Shown: positions 25,348 through 35,021, counted from the first letter of the stretch. The stretch is 64,000 bases of DNA from Alphaproteobacteria bacterium (GCA_030424975.1 JAUHVY010000001.1:555093-619092); one strand, 5' to 3'. The notes: generated by a model from the letters alone, not told the origin. Translations and numbers: made by a program.

Positions 25348-27019
25348 CTTTAATTCTTCCTTTATCAATTTTAATAATTCTATCAGCGTGACGTAATGTG
25401 TCCAACCTATGCGTCACTGCAATAATTGTGAGATTATCATCGTTTAATTCTTCAATGGCTTCCATAATCGACTTTTCTGTATCTAAATCAAGAGCAGATG
25501 TTGCTTCATCCAGAACCAAAACCTCGGGCTGTTGATAAAGTGCTCTGGCAAGTGCGATACGTTGTCTCTCTCCTCCTGAGATTAGCGTGCCCTTTTCACC
25601 GATATAAGTCTTTTCTCGTTTCGGAAGATTGGTTATGAAGTTGTCTAGTTTTGCACTTTTTATGACCTGTGATATGCGTTTTGGATCCCTTTCTTCTTCA
25701 GGGATACCGTACGCAATATTTTCCTCTATGGTTCCGTCGATCAGTTGGAAGTCTTGGGCCGCATAACCAATTTTTCTGTGCCATTCATAAGAGTTGGTTT
25801 TGTACTTTTTATCAATGCGTGCTTCACCGGAGTCAGGCTCTAAAAGACCAAGAATTATATGAAGAAGCGTAGATTTTCCAGAGCCCGTTTCACCGATAAC
25901 CCCAACAAATTCGCCCTTGTTGATGTTTAAGTTTATACCATTTAGAACATTTTTTTCTTTTCCTGGGTATTTGAATGATAGGTTGTGAAGTGAAATTGTA
26001 TCTTTAAATTCCAGATCAGGTTCGTAAAGGTAATATGCCTCTTTGAGTGGTGATGTAATCTCTTCAATGATTCTGTTAATGCTTGCCTCTGACATTTTAA
26101 CATTATTGATTTGAATCATCATACGGTTAAGGCTCGGTAGTAAACGGAAACCTGCATAAAGATAGGCACTTAGTACGGTTGTCAGTGATGCTATATCTTG
26201 GTTTGTTTTTATAAAAGTGATCACGAGTCCGACAAAAAATAAAATGAAAACAACCTCAAGAATAACACGAGGAATTACCTGTGATACTGCTGCTTTTACC
26301 GCAACGTCAGCGCGCTTAACTGATTGATCCATGTATTTCTGTATAAAGAAATCTGATTTGCCGAAAATAAGTATGTCTTTATAAGACTGGAGAACGGTGA
26401 TAGCTGCTTTATACCCCGCTTGCACAGTTTCTTGAACGATTCTCCCCCACTTTTTAAAGACTGGGACCAATTTTTTTATGAAAACAATGCCTAAAACTGA
26501 GAAGATAACGACAAGAACGCCCGTCACAGTGGGTTGTAAATAAATTAGGAAGCACATCAAGACTGCAAATACTGTTGTTTCAGACAGTAGTATACCTGTA
26601 GATGTTAGGCCAATGCGCATATATACATCAGCATCATTGTATAGAACGGATAATGAGTCACTGGAATTAGTTGTGATTTGTTGTGCATAACTCATTTTCG
26701 TGTATCTGCGTATAAGCCTTTCTTTAAAATTAAGAATAAGTTTTTGTATCCAGCGGTTTTGAAAATAGCTGTCAGCTAGGGCGATTAGCCCTTTTATAAC
26801 AAAGGTTATCAGGCACGTAATAGCGAGAAAGAATAGCTCTTTTGTGTCTGGCGTTGGTGATGTTATGACTGATGCCATCTTTACGATTAAGGCAGCCGCG
26901 ACAATCTCTGATAGAGCAAGTGTGATCATAATAAAAAGGCATATAATCCCGCCCTTTTTTTGTTCTTTGGATAAAAGGGGGAAAAGCCTCAATGCCGGTT
27001 TGTAAAGGCTTGATAACAT
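25340..27019 (-). CDS. ABC transporter, fused permease and ATPase (PglK/MsbA-like half transporter)
   Basis: A membrane exporter of 559 residues. The N-terminal half holds about six hydrophobic helices (for example ICLFIMITLALSEIVAAAL). The C-terminal half is the nucleotide-binding domain with Walker A GETGSGKST (about 373-381), signature ISGGERQRIALARAL and Walker B VLVLDEATSALD. It probably forms a homodimer. In this locus the likely cargo is a lipid-linked oligosaccharide, as for PglK; an Wzm/Wzt pair is absent. It is the first gene of the 13-gene minus-strand operon, with a promoter-like sequence 45 bases upstream. Confidence 0.87.
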   Translation of the reverse strand: MLSSLYKPALRLFPLLSKEQKKGGIICLFIMITLALSEIVAAALIVKMASVITSPTPDTKELFFLAITCLITFVIKGLIALADSYFQNRWIQKLILNFKERLIRRYTKMSYAQQITTNSSDSLSVLYNDADVYMRIGLTSTGILLSETTVFAVLMCFLIYLQPTVTGVLVVIFSVLGIVFIKKLVPVFKKWGRIVQETVQAGYKAAITVLQSYKDILIFGKSDFFIQKYMDQSVKRADVAVKAAVSQVIPRVILEVVFILFFVGLVITFIKTNQDIASLTTVLSAYLYAGFRLLPSLNRMMIQINNVKMSEASINRIIEEITSPLKEAYYLYEPDLEFKDTISLHNLSFKYPGKEKNVLNGINLNINKGEFVGVIGETGSGKSTLLHIILGLLEPDSGEARIDKKYKTNSYEWHRKIGYAAQDFQLIDGTIEENIAYGIPEEERDPKRISQVIKSAKLDNFITNLPKREKTYIGEKGTLISGGERQRIALARALYQQPEVLVLDEATSALDLDTEKSIMEAIEELNDDNLTIIAVTHRLDTLRHADRIIKIDKGRIKDE

Positions 27020-27063
27020 GAATTCTCTGATGCTCTGTTGTGCAATGTTCTGTAATGTTTGGA

Positions 27064-27093
27064 TATTAAGGGTATGTTATGGGTGAATGTCAA
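27064..27093 (-). promoter_or_regulatory. Candidate promoter of the polysaccharide operon
   Basis: On the minus strand, TTGACA (27088-27093) is followed by an 18-base spacer and TTAATA (27064-27069). It lies 45 bases before the ABC-transporter start, in the divergent gap between the minus-strand operon and the plus-strand gene at 27192. The perfect -35 box makes it a good candidate to drive all 13 genes down to 13714. Confidence 0.5.
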
Positions 27094-27191
27094 TACCGTT
27101 ACAATCGTCTAAGATTTACAATTAAACAGACAAGTGTTATGGCTTTTTAGTCCTTATCGGATGGCATTCTTATCGTTAAATTAGGTAAAAG

Positions 27192-29474
27192 ATGACAGCA
27201 TTAAAAAAACATGATCTTGGAAACAACTTGGATGGAGCTATATTACTGTCATCTGAGGAACGCTGCTCTTTGCTATTTAAAACGTTGAATAAACATGGTG
27301 TTAAGTGGTGTAGCTGGAAAAGCAATCAGCATTTAGATGTCGGTATTAGGGGGGATACCGATTTGGATATTTTGTTTTTGCCAGAAGATCGAAGCCATGT
27401 TAAAGGCATAATGCTTAAGAGTGGTTTTGTTGAATTTAAGCCTGCCGAGCATCGCGGATATCCTGGTGTTTCTGACTTTATATCTTTTGATGTGCAGACG
27501 GGAAAAGTTTTACATGTTCATGCCCATTTTCTGCTAACACTAGGTGAGAAGAACGCGAAGAGTTTTATATTTCCTTGGAACTCAGTTTTGTTAGAAAATT
27601 GTGAATGTTCTCCTAGTGACAAGGACGTATGCGTTTTAAAGCCGTGCTTTGAAATTCTTTTTTTGATAGTTCGTGATGCCATTAAAATTCGTACTAGGGA
27701 TAATGTAAAAAACCTCATAAAGCCAAGACGTTATGGTGGGAAAGACTTTTGGCGAGAGTTCGAGTGGCTCAAGGAGAGAGTCGTTGTTGAAGATTTTGAA
27801 TATGCCGTAAATACGCTTTTTGGCTATCAATATTATGATTTGTTATTAGACGCACTTGAAAATCCAAATTGGAGCAATATGCGGGCAATAAAGACGTATG
27901 TGAATGAGTGTGGCTATGTGCATGGTTGGAAACGTATGGGGCCAAAACGCACTGCATACACAATGTTATTACATGAAGGATATAACAAGTTCTGCCGTGT
28001 TTTTGAAAAACTTAAAATTGAACAATTTTGGGTAATCAGGCGACGTGTTTTACCGGGAGAAGGTATTGTTATTGCTTTTTTGGGAGCAGACGGATCAGGT
28101 AAATCTACTGTTGTTAAAACGCTACAAAATGAATGGGAGCATAAAATTGATGTTCCGCGATTTTATTTAGGGCATGGTGATGGCCAGAAAAGTTTCTATA
28201 TACGAATAGTGAAGTCATTTTTGTCTTTTGCGCGTTTTTTAAAAAAACGTATCAAGGGGCATGAGATAAGTAAGCCTCATACGTCGGAGATTAAACCGCG
28301 TGAAACTGATAGGAAGGCTTGTGGCTATAGTGATTTCTTAATGGCAATAGCCAATGTTTTTTCTAAAAAAACGCTTCTCAGGAAAATACACCGCTTACGC
28401 CAAAGGGGGTATGTAGTGATTTGTGACAGGTGGCCACAAAATCAAGTTGCGGGAATTAATGATGGCCCTCTTCTTTCCAGTTGCTTAGATAGTAAAAATA
28501 TAATTATTCGTACAATTGCAAATTGGGAAAATAAACAGTTTCAATATCTGGGAGCATTTCACCCTGATTTGGCAATTAAGTTAATCGCATCTTTGGATGT
28601 CGCATTGGCTAGGAAGCCTGAAAATAAGGCAATGTCTGATGTTATTTCGTATAAAATTGACACTGTTAAAGGGGTGGATATTTCAAAAGACAAAAATGAT
28701 GTTGTTGTTTGTGCGGATCAACCTCTATCAGAGGTTATGCAATCAGTCAGGTCTCTTATTTTCTCAAGGATCTTATTTCAGGGGGGAGTTGTTAATGGGC
28801 AGTACTATGAATGTTTCGGTCTTCCTGGTGCAGGTAAAAGTACCTTTACCAAATCTGTTGTTTCTGAGCTAGGATATAAAAATTTTCATGATTGCTATCA
28901 TGCTGCATATTCTGATGCGGCAACACGTGTAAAAGGTTTTGTGCATGCTGCTATTTATGATTTTCATTTGTACGTAAAGATTTTATTTTTTATTTGCAGG
29001 TTTGGTTTATGGGGTGGTCATACAAAAAACTTGTTGAAAATCCCTTATCGTCGGCAAGCTTTTAAAAAATTTGATCTTCAAAAAAATATTATCTCAGAGC
29101 AGCTTTTCCTTCAGGATATTTGGTCGTGTCTTCTTGATTGCACGGCAGGTAATAAAATTAAGCCGCATCAATTATCTCCACTTTTATGTAGCGTTTTTAA
29201 AGATTTGAAGACAAGTGTTGTTTATGTAAAAGCTCATGAGGGGTGTGTTGCAGAACGTATTAAAATGCGAGAGGATGGCTTTAGCAGATTTGATAATCGC
29301 GCTACCGAAGATGTCGTTGCGAGTTTGAAACATGTAACTAATATGACGGATGTATTGGTGAAATCTGCCTGCTTAGCAGGAGTTGATGTAATTGAACTGG
29401 ATGGTACAGCCCTGCCCTCGGAAGTCATAAGTTCATTTAAAAACATAATCGGGAGCAAACCTTGTGAAGTATAG
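27192..29474 (+). CDS. Three-part fusion: nucleotidyltransferase-like domain plus two P-loop kinase-like domains
   Basis: A 760-residue protein whose full architecture I do not recognise. The N-terminal 250 residues contain GIRGDTDLDILF and VLHVHAHF, resembling minimal nucleotidyltransferase-fold proteins. A first P-loop, FLGADGSGKST, is at about 293-303, with ICDRWPQNQVAG near 413 and a later PDLAIKLIASLDVALARK, like thymidylate kinase. A second P-loop, CFGLPGAGKST, is at about 540-550, with RIKMREDGFSRFDNR in its lid position. No membrane segments are seen. The gene overlaps the GT4 gene by 11 bases. In this context phosphorylation of a sugar or lipid intermediate is possible, but that is inference. 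Confidence 0.75.
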   Translation: MTALKKHDLGNNLDGAILLSSEERCSLLFKTLNKHGVKWCSWKSNQHLDVGIRGDTDLDILFLPEDRSHVKGIMLKSGFVEFKPAEHRGYPGVSDFISFDVQTGKVLHVHAHFLLTLGEKNAKSFIFPWNSVLLENCECSPSDKDVCVLKPCFEILFLIVRDAIKIRTRDNVKNLIKPRRYGGKDFWREFEWLKERVVVEDFEYAVNTLFGYQYYDLLLDALENPNWSNMRAIKTYVNECGYVHGWKRMGPKRTAYTMLLHEGYNKFCRVFEKLKIEQFWVIRRRVLPGEGIVIAFLGADGSGKSTVVKTLQNEWEHKIDVPRFYLGHGDGQKSFYIRIVKSFLSFARFLKKRIKGHEISKPHTSEIKPRETDRKACGYSDFLMAIANVFSKKTLLRKIHRLRQRGYVVICDRWPQNQVAGINDGPLLSSCLDSKNIIIRTIANWENKQFQYLGAFHPDLAIKLIASLDVALARKPENKAMSDVISYKIDTVKGVDISKDKNDVVVCADQPLSEVMQSVRSLIFSRILFQGGVVNGQYYECFGLPGAGKSTFTKSVVSELGYKNFHDCYHAAYSDAATRVKGFVHAAIYDFHLYVKILFFICRFGLWGGHTKNLLKIPYRRQAFKKFDLQKNIISEQLFLQDIWSCLLDCTAGNKIKPHQLSPLLCSVFKDLKTSVVYVKAHEGCVAERIKMREDGFSRFDNRATEDVVASLKHVTNMTDVLVKSACLAGVDVIELDGTALPSEVISSFKNIIGSKPCEV

Positions 29475-30570
29475 GGGAGATAGAAAAACGGTTGTTTTTA
29501 TGTTGCCGTTACTCTGTGCAGGCGGCGCAGAGCGCGCAATTATCACTTTAATGAATAACTTAGATACAAATCGTTTTAATCCTGAAATGATTGCCCTGGA
29601 TGAACGTGGGCCATTGAGAGATTGGATACGACAGGATATTACGTTTCATTCATTAGGGGGCGTCAGAGTTAGTCGTGCCTATTTTAAGCTGTTTAGAGAA
29701 TTGATTAAGATTAAGCCAGATGTCGTTGTAACTACGATGGCGCATTCTAACTTTTTGTTGCTTTTAATGCGCCCTTTTTTTCCTAAGACTAAGTTCATAG
29801 TAAGGGAGGCTGTTATCCCGAGTTCTATCCTTCAAGATCATAAAAAAATCGCATGGGTTTTAAAGTTTTTATATCGTTCATTATACCCCTTGGCTAATTA
29901 TGTGTTATCCCCTTCTCGGGACATTATAGACGAATTTCAAGCAATGAAGGTAAATACAAAGAACCATCGTGTTTTGTATAATCAAGTGGATCAGGACGCT
30001 ATACAGAATGTTTTGAATGAAAATAAAGGGCAAGTGCCGTTACCAAATAACGGGATAAAAAGGTTTGTTTGTGTTGGGCGTTTGCACCACCAAAAAGGTT
30101 ATGACCTTTTATTAAGTTCTTTCAAAAAGTATGCACATCGCACTGATTGGGAGCTATTCATTCTGGGGGATGGTGAAGGAAGGGCTTCCATGCTGCGCGA
30201 TATCGATTTTTTGGGTTTAAATGAGCATGTTACCTTATTAGGTAATAAAAAAGATCCATGGTCTTATATGGCTTCCGCTGATTATTTATTATTACCATCG
30301 CGTTGGGAGGGTATGCCAAACGTTGTACTCGAATCTTTGGCGTGTGGTACGCCTGTAGTTGCGACGAAATCAGCAAATGGCGTTGCGGAAATTAAAGAAA
30401 ACATGGCTGATGTTGCCGGCGTAGAGATTGTTGCTAACTCCAATGAGATGGTTGATTTTGTAATGGGGCAAGCCGAAGAATTAAGGGTGAGGGAAAATGA
30501 TAATGCATCGCTACTTCCTCAAAGATTTACACTTAAGCAAATTATGCATGATTTTCAATTAATATTATAA
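29464..30570 (+). CDS. Glycosyltransferase family 4
   Basis: A GT-B fold transferase. The N-terminal PLLCAGGAERAIITLMNNL is the acceptor-domain glycine-rich start, RFVCVGRLHHQKGYDLL begins the donor domain, and PSRWEGMPNVVLESLACGTPVVAT splits as the EX7E donor motif (first Glu at about 281) plus the strand after it. Length is 368. The start is a GTG at 29464 that overlaps the end of the kinase-like fusion gene, so they are co-translated. It probably adds one sugar of the surface glycan; the donor is unknown. Confidence 0.9.
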   Translation: MKYRGDRKTVVFMLPLLCAGGAERAIITLMNNLDTNRFNPEMIALDERGPLRDWIRQDITFHSLGGVRVSRAYFKLFRELIKIKPDVVVTTMAHSNFLLLLMRPFFPKTKFIVREAVIPSSILQDHKKIAWVLKFLYRSLYPLANYVLSPSRDIIDEFQAMKVNTKNHRVLYNQVDQDAIQNVLNENKGQVPLPNNGIKRFVCVGRLHHQKGYDLLLSSFKKYAHRTDWELFILGDGEGRASMLRDIDFLGLNEHVTLLGNKKDPWSYMASADYLLLPSRWEGMPNVVLESLACGTPVVATKSANGVAEIKENMADVAGVEIVANSNEMVDFVMGQAEELRVRENDNASLLPQRFTLKQIMHDFQLIL

Positions 30571-30684
30571 AAACTAATGATTCTAACGATTTAGTTTCAT
30601 GGGGATGCTTGCTTGTGTGTATCTAAAATATACTGTAGTCTGTTTTAACTATATTTTTCATCAATAATTTTACATATTTTTATT

Positions 30685-31572
30685 ATGCGTTTCATTTTAT
30701 TATACGCTCTTGTCGGAGTTTTAATCTCATTCCGTGCTTACGCAGATGTCACGGTTTTCACATATCGTTCTCCTGAATCGGCTGCTGATGCGCGATATAA
30801 TTACGATAATGCGTTGTTGAAGCTTGCGCTTGATAAAACAGTTGATGAATACGGGCCGTATGAGCTGCGGCCCAGTCCGGCTATGAATTTTTCTCGAGCA
30901 TTGCATACATTGGAATCTGGTGAGTTACCAAATTTTGTGATGAAGAATTCGTTCAATAAACATGATGCAGCGCGCCTTGATTACATACCCGTCCCTCTTG
31001 ATCGTGGGATTGTCGGGTATCGGGTATTTTTCGTTCCTGATGAAAAAAAGCAGCAAATTGCCGATATTATGACCATGGATGAATTAAAAAAGCTCAAGGT
31101 TGTTCAGGGGCGCGGGTGGTTTGATGTTGATATTTTGGAGGCTGCCGGTTTTGACGTTGATGTACTCGCTAATTATGAAAGTTTGTTTCAGTATATAGCA
31201 GCCGGGCGTGCTGATTTGTTTCCGCGTGGTGCAAATGAACTTTTGAGTGAATATGAAAGCTATAAATCAATCGAGGGGTTGGCATATGACGAGGCATTGG
31301 TTTTATATTACCCCCTGCCCCGTTTTTTCTTTGTGAGTAAATTTAATACTGAGGCAAGAAACCGAATTACGTTAGGGCTTGAAAAGGCATGGGAAGACGG
31401 TTCATTCAAGGCGTTGTGGGAAAGTAAATACAGGAAAAATATTGATTTCTTAAAGCTAAGGGATCGCCGCATATTCACTATTGAAAACGAGGACGCAAAA
31501 ATTTTGGGTGAAGGGTATAAAAAATACATTTATGACCCTTTTCACAAGATAAGTGAACCGGATAAAGAGTAG
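30685..31572 (+). CDS. Periplasmic solute-binding protein (SBP_bac_3-like)
   Basis: An exported protein with a signal peptide of about 20 residues ending in AYA. The mature part starts DVTVFTYRSPESAADARY and has the two-lobed pattern of amino-acid-type binding proteins (for example KKLKVVQGRGWFDVDILEAAGF, then IAAGRADLFPRGANELL). Length is 295. No permease or ATPase gene is adjacent, so it may be an orphan binding protein or a sensor partner. The ATG lies within an AT-rich 114-base gap after the GT4 gene and has no strong RBS. It ends 32 bases before the convergent VWA/RTX gene. Confidence 0.75.
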   Translation: MRFILLYALVGVLISFRAYADVTVFTYRSPESAADARYNYDNALLKLALDKTVDEYGPYELRPSPAMNFSRALHTLESGELPNFVMKNSFNKHDAARLDYIPVPLDRGIVGYRVFFVPDEKKQQIADIMTMDELKKLKVVQGRGWFDVDILEAAGFDVDVLANYESLFQYIAAGRADLFPRGANELLSEYESYKSIEGLAYDEALVLYYPLPRFFFVSKFNTEARNRITLGLEKAWEDGSFKALWESKYRKNIDFLKLRDRRIFTIENEDAKILGEGYKKYIYDPFHKISEPDKE

Positions 31573-31604
31573 AAAGGGGCTTGAGGCCTTCTTATCAATT
31601 TGTT

Positions 31605-34448
31605 CTAGAATATATTTATATTTCCGTTTTCCACGAAAGTTTGAAGGTCAATGTCTTTAATGCCTTCTAGGGCAATAATATCTACTGCATTTGAGGCATT
31701 TCCGGACCCGCTTATATCAACAGATAGAACTGTTCCTTCTCCCAAGTCACGCGTAAAAACAAAATCATCAATTGCTTGTTGCACCGGATCATAATTTTGC
31801 AGTAAGGCCGAGAGGTCAAGAACATCCCCTTCATCTACGCTGAAGTCTCTGATTACATCGATACCTTGTTTGACGGCTTGCATGACAAACGTATCTGCAC
31901 CGCTACCGCCGATCAGGGTGTTTTCACCGCCGCCTCCATATAAAATATCATTGCCTTCTTGGCCGTAGATAATGTCATTACCATCACCGCCATGTATAAT
32001 ATCATTTCCGCCCTGTCTTGCGGCATTGGTGTCTGTAACACTTTCTCTGGCTAATTCTTCGTGATTGTTTTTAATGTATTCAATTGTATCTGCGCGATTC
32101 CAGTCGGGAGAGTTGGTGCCCTGGCCGTTTTCGAGTTGGTCGAATACCTTCCAGCCTGAACCTTCGGGGTTGTCTATACCTTCATCATGCGAAAGCTGAT
32201 CGGTGTAGAGGCTGTCACCAAATATAATATCATCACCATCGCCGCCCTGAATGTCGTCGTCACCAACGCCATCCAAGCTGTTAACGGGGTTCGTGTCCTT
32301 TAATACATATGATAAATCATTTGGATCATGCACATTAATTGCATCACCGTCTGAATCAATGATACTCAGGCGGTTAAGCAGTGAATTACCAACATTAATG
32401 CCCACGGCAATGACGTCATCGTTTAAGCCATGGAGCATGGCGACCTCGTTACTGCCGTCCCCGCCGGTAATTTGGTTCATAATATTATTGGCATTACCGC
32501 TTTGGATTGCACCGGTATCATCATTCACCGCGCGGTTCGGCTCTCCATCAGATATGAAGTAAGTCGTTGTAATGGCATCCCCTCCGAGCGGATCACCGCT
32601 CTGTAGCCATAGGTTGGCCTCTTGCAAGGGGGATTCGTAATTGGTGTAACCATTACCGTTCATGCCACTTAAGAAGTTGAGCGCAGCATCTAATTCATCG
32701 GCATTGGTGATTGTAAAAGTTCCTGTCTGTTGCACATCGGTTGCAAATGGGGTGATGTGAACCTTAATTTCACCGTTTTGGTAATTCCCTAAATCGTTAA
32801 GTGTATGAGCAACCGCTTCTTTCAAGAGTGATATACGTGAAGATGCGCTGTTCTTGCTCCCCATTGATCCGGATACATCAAGGATGAAAACAAAGTTATA
32901 ATCTTGTGTCGTTGTTGTGACCTGCGCGCCCCCGACGTCGCCGACAAGGATATCGCTTGCTGCACCGCCAATAACTGCTCCTGAATCATTTCCTATATGA
33001 TGGTCAACCATAGAGGAGCTTGTGTCATCGACATTTTCACCAACAATCAGTGTCGGGCTTAGGCCATTGAGGGTTAATGTTGCAGTGGAACTGTCGCCGT
33101 CTGCATCTGTTAATGTGTATTCAAAGGCATCGGTGCCAGCAGTGTCTTTTAACGGCATGTAAGTGTATGATCCATCCGATGCGATCTTAAGCGTTCCGAA
33201 GTCACCATCTATGCTGACGTCACCGGTTTTCGGAATTTCTATGCTTTCTGTGCCGAATTTAATATGCGTAATAGCGTTATTTGTATCGAAAGATAAATCG
33301 TCATTATCCATGACATTGCCATCGATTAAGGTGTCTGATGTCTCAAAAGTTACTTCATCATCATATGCGACAGGTGCGTCATCTTTAACATTTATAACCA
33401 CGTTGGTGTTTTGTATGTCCCCGTCTGCATCGCTTATCTGAATGCCGAAATTAAGTGTGATTATATCATCGTCCTCATTGGCGCCTGCATGATCCAACGC
33501 TTTGATCTGGGAATATGTGAATTCACCTGTTTGCGCGTTGATTGAAAATACAAACACAGGCATGCCGTTCGCTATGCCGATATAACCGTTTGCTGTTGTG
33601 TTAACGGTGACTTCATGGCCATTGGAATAAAGTACGGGACGTGCGTCGTTATCAGTGCTTGAAAAAATATCGTTTGGGGTTATTTTCCCTGCGCCGTCAT
33701 CGCCAAAGTCAAAGTCTAATCTGTCATTATAAAGCAGCGTAAACCCGTTTGTTTCATCAATGGTTGCCGTTGTTCCGCTGATTTCGGGTGTGTCATTTGG
33801 CGGTGTTGTGATTCCATTGTCCAGCATGTCATTATTCAGGAATTGATCATCGTCATTATATTCTATGCCATATTGCAATTGTGTCGGATCAATGGGGCCA
33901 ACATCATCAATACCAATCACTCCTTGCGCGTCAAACCCACTTTGGAATCCGTATCCGCCAATTGAGGGCGCACCCGATGAGGTGCTGCCCTCATCGCCTG
34001 CGGCTGGAGTGACGTCGGCCAACAGTTCTGCGGCCTGTTCCATGTCCTCGGCACTTAGGTTTTCTGATGCATCATCCATAAGTTCGGGAAGGATTTCGCC
34101 CTCTCCGGCCTGTTGCAAAAACGCATGCGTTTGCGTATCTGTGCCGATAACGGTATCTTGGCTTTCGATTGCATCAAGATTTGTTAATTGTTCCTCATTT
34201 TGTGGTAATTGCGCTTCTGCTGTAGCGCTGGGGGATATCGATGCTAATTGATAGGCTAGAGCCTCCTCCGATGCGGCCATTTGTTGTGGTTCTAGCAGGC
34301 CATCATTGTTCTCCATAATCGATGAGGAAAGGCCGTTAATAACTGCCATAGACGTATTTTCAATCAGAATAGAATCTATATCACCGGGCGAGCTGTTATC
34401 TGAATTTTCCCCTAAATTGCCTGCATCACGCATATGATCCTGAATCAT
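31605..34448 (-). CDS. Secreted VWA/RTX repeat protein with VCBS-like domains, probable type I secretion substrate
   Basis: A 947-residue acidic protein without a signal peptide. In order: an acidic N-terminal region with PAAG at about 147-150; VCBS/Ig-like domains (ISDADGDIQNTNVVINVKDD, YTLTDADGDSSTATLTLNG); a von Willebrand A domain with the MIDAS DVSGSMGS at about 521; then RTX calcium-binding nonapeptides (GGDGDDIIFGD near 731; GGDGNDIIYGQ and GGSGADTF to about 855); and a hydrophobic, Asp-rich C-terminus fitting a type I secretion signal. The start at 34448 has GGAG eight bases upstream; an in-frame ATG 13 codons earlier lacks one. No secretion ABC/MFP genes are adjacent. It is probably a surface or secreted adhesin. 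Confidence 0.85.
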   Translation of the reverse strand: MIQDHMRDAGNLGENSDNSSPGDIDSILIENTSMAVINGLSSSIMENNDGLLEPQQMAASEEALAYQLASISPSATAEAQLPQNEEQLTNLDAIESQDTVIGTDTQTHAFLQQAGEGEILPELMDDASENLSAEDMEQAAELLADVTPAAGDEGSTSSGAPSIGGYGFQSGFDAQGVIGIDDVGPIDPTQLQYGIEYNDDDQFLNNDMLDNGITTPPNDTPEISGTTATIDETNGFTLLYNDRLDFDFGDDGAGKITPNDIFSSTDNDARPVLYSNGHEVTVNTTANGYIGIANGMPVFVFSINAQTGEFTYSQIKALDHAGANEDDDIITLNFGIQISDADGDIQNTNVVINVKDDAPVAYDDEVTFETSDTLIDGNVMDNDDLSFDTNNAITHIKFGTESIEIPKTGDVSIDGDFGTLKIASDGSYTYMPLKDTAGTDAFEYTLTDADGDSSTATLTLNGLSPTLIVGENVDDTSSSMVDHHIGNDSGAVIGGAASDILVGDVGGAQVTTTTQDYNFVFILDVSGSMGSKNSASSRISLLKEAVAHTLNDLGNYQNGEIKVHITPFATDVQQTGTFTITNADELDAALNFLSGMNGNGYTNYESPLQEANLWLQSGDPLGGDAITTTYFISDGEPNRAVNDDTGAIQSGNANNIMNQITGGDGSNEVAMLHGLNDDVIAVGINVGNSLLNRLSIIDSDGDAINVHDPNDLSYVLKDTNPVNSLDGVGDDDIQGGDGDDIIFGDSLYTDQLSHDEGIDNPEGSGWKVFDQLENGQGTNSPDWNRADTIEYIKNNHEELARESVTDTNAARQGGNDIIHGGDGNDIIYGQEGNDILYGGGGENTLIGGSGADTFVMQAVKQGIDVIRDFSVDEGDVLDLSALLQNYDPVQQAIDDFVFTRDLGEGTVLSVDISGSGNASNAVDIIALEGIKDIDLQTFVENGNINIF

Positions 34449-34697
34449 ATAATGTACTCCGATTATCTTATCAACGAATACGCACAAAGTGCTTCGTTTA
34501 GAATATGCCTTATAGAGAGATGGCTCTCCTTTGCCCTTATGCGCTCACGATATAGATAAAGATTTAAGAAAGTGTTTATTTTTCGTAATAACGAATCTTA
34601 TGCAAATTACCTTAACGAAATATTATACTTTTAGAGTTATCTTTCAGGAATACGCGTGTTTACGCGAAAGGTTTTGGAATTTAACAAGGTATCAGTA

Positions 34698-34904
34698 ATG
34701 GCACGCAGCTTTGTCTTAGGTTTGAACGGTTTGGAACAGGTGTGTAGCTCTGAAGAAAATGCTTTGAAGGCAACAACAGAGGCCGGGAGCCAATGCGTTA
34801 TTGAGGGCAATACCATGTCCGTTGTTGAAAACCCTGATTATGTAGCACCTGCACAGCAGGCTTGCTCTCCAGAAATGGATGTAAACCAGGGATTTAATAT
34901 GTGA
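34698..34904 (+). CDS. Hypothetical small protein, 68 residues
   Basis: Family not recognised. The ATG at 34698 is chosen because AAGG lies eight bases upstream; an ATG at 34656 exists but overlaps a small inverted repeat (CGCGT-gttt-ACGCG, 34653-34666). The protein contains three cysteines and no signal peptide or membrane segment. A strong intrinsic terminator follows 34 bases after the stop, which together with the RBS suggests an independently expressed small gene. Confidence 0.55.
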   Translation: MARSFVLGLNGLEQVCSSEENALKATTEAGSQCVIEGNTMSVVENPDYVAPAQQACSPEMDVNQGFNM

Positions 34905-34938
34905 TTTTTCGTTTTTTCATTTTTTAGTCGAACTAACC

Positions 34939-34964
34939 TCCTCCGTTTATCGGGGGATTTTTTT
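34939..34964 (+). terminator. Rho-independent terminator
   Basis: TCCTCCG (34939-34945), loop TTTAT and CGGGGGA (34951-34957) pair over seven positions with one G-U wobble, followed by seven T residues. It lies 34 bases after the 68-residue gene and would end its transcript. Confidence 0.75.
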
Positions 34965-35021
34965 ATGTATTCCTTGTGTTCTTCTCTTCATTTTCATAAC
35001 ATTCTTTGGGTTGGAGGGATT

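Noticed and set aside
33865-34251. 128-codon open frame on the plus strand inside the RTX gene
   Set aside because: It is antisense to a clearly coding region, Ser/Cys/Pro-rich, and has no RBS or family features; it is a by-product of the repetitive acidic gene.
31605-34448. Full LapA-type adhesin call
   Set aside because: The protein is short, and I do not see a hydrophobic N-terminal retention module or LapG/LapD genes; only the PAAG motif is noted.
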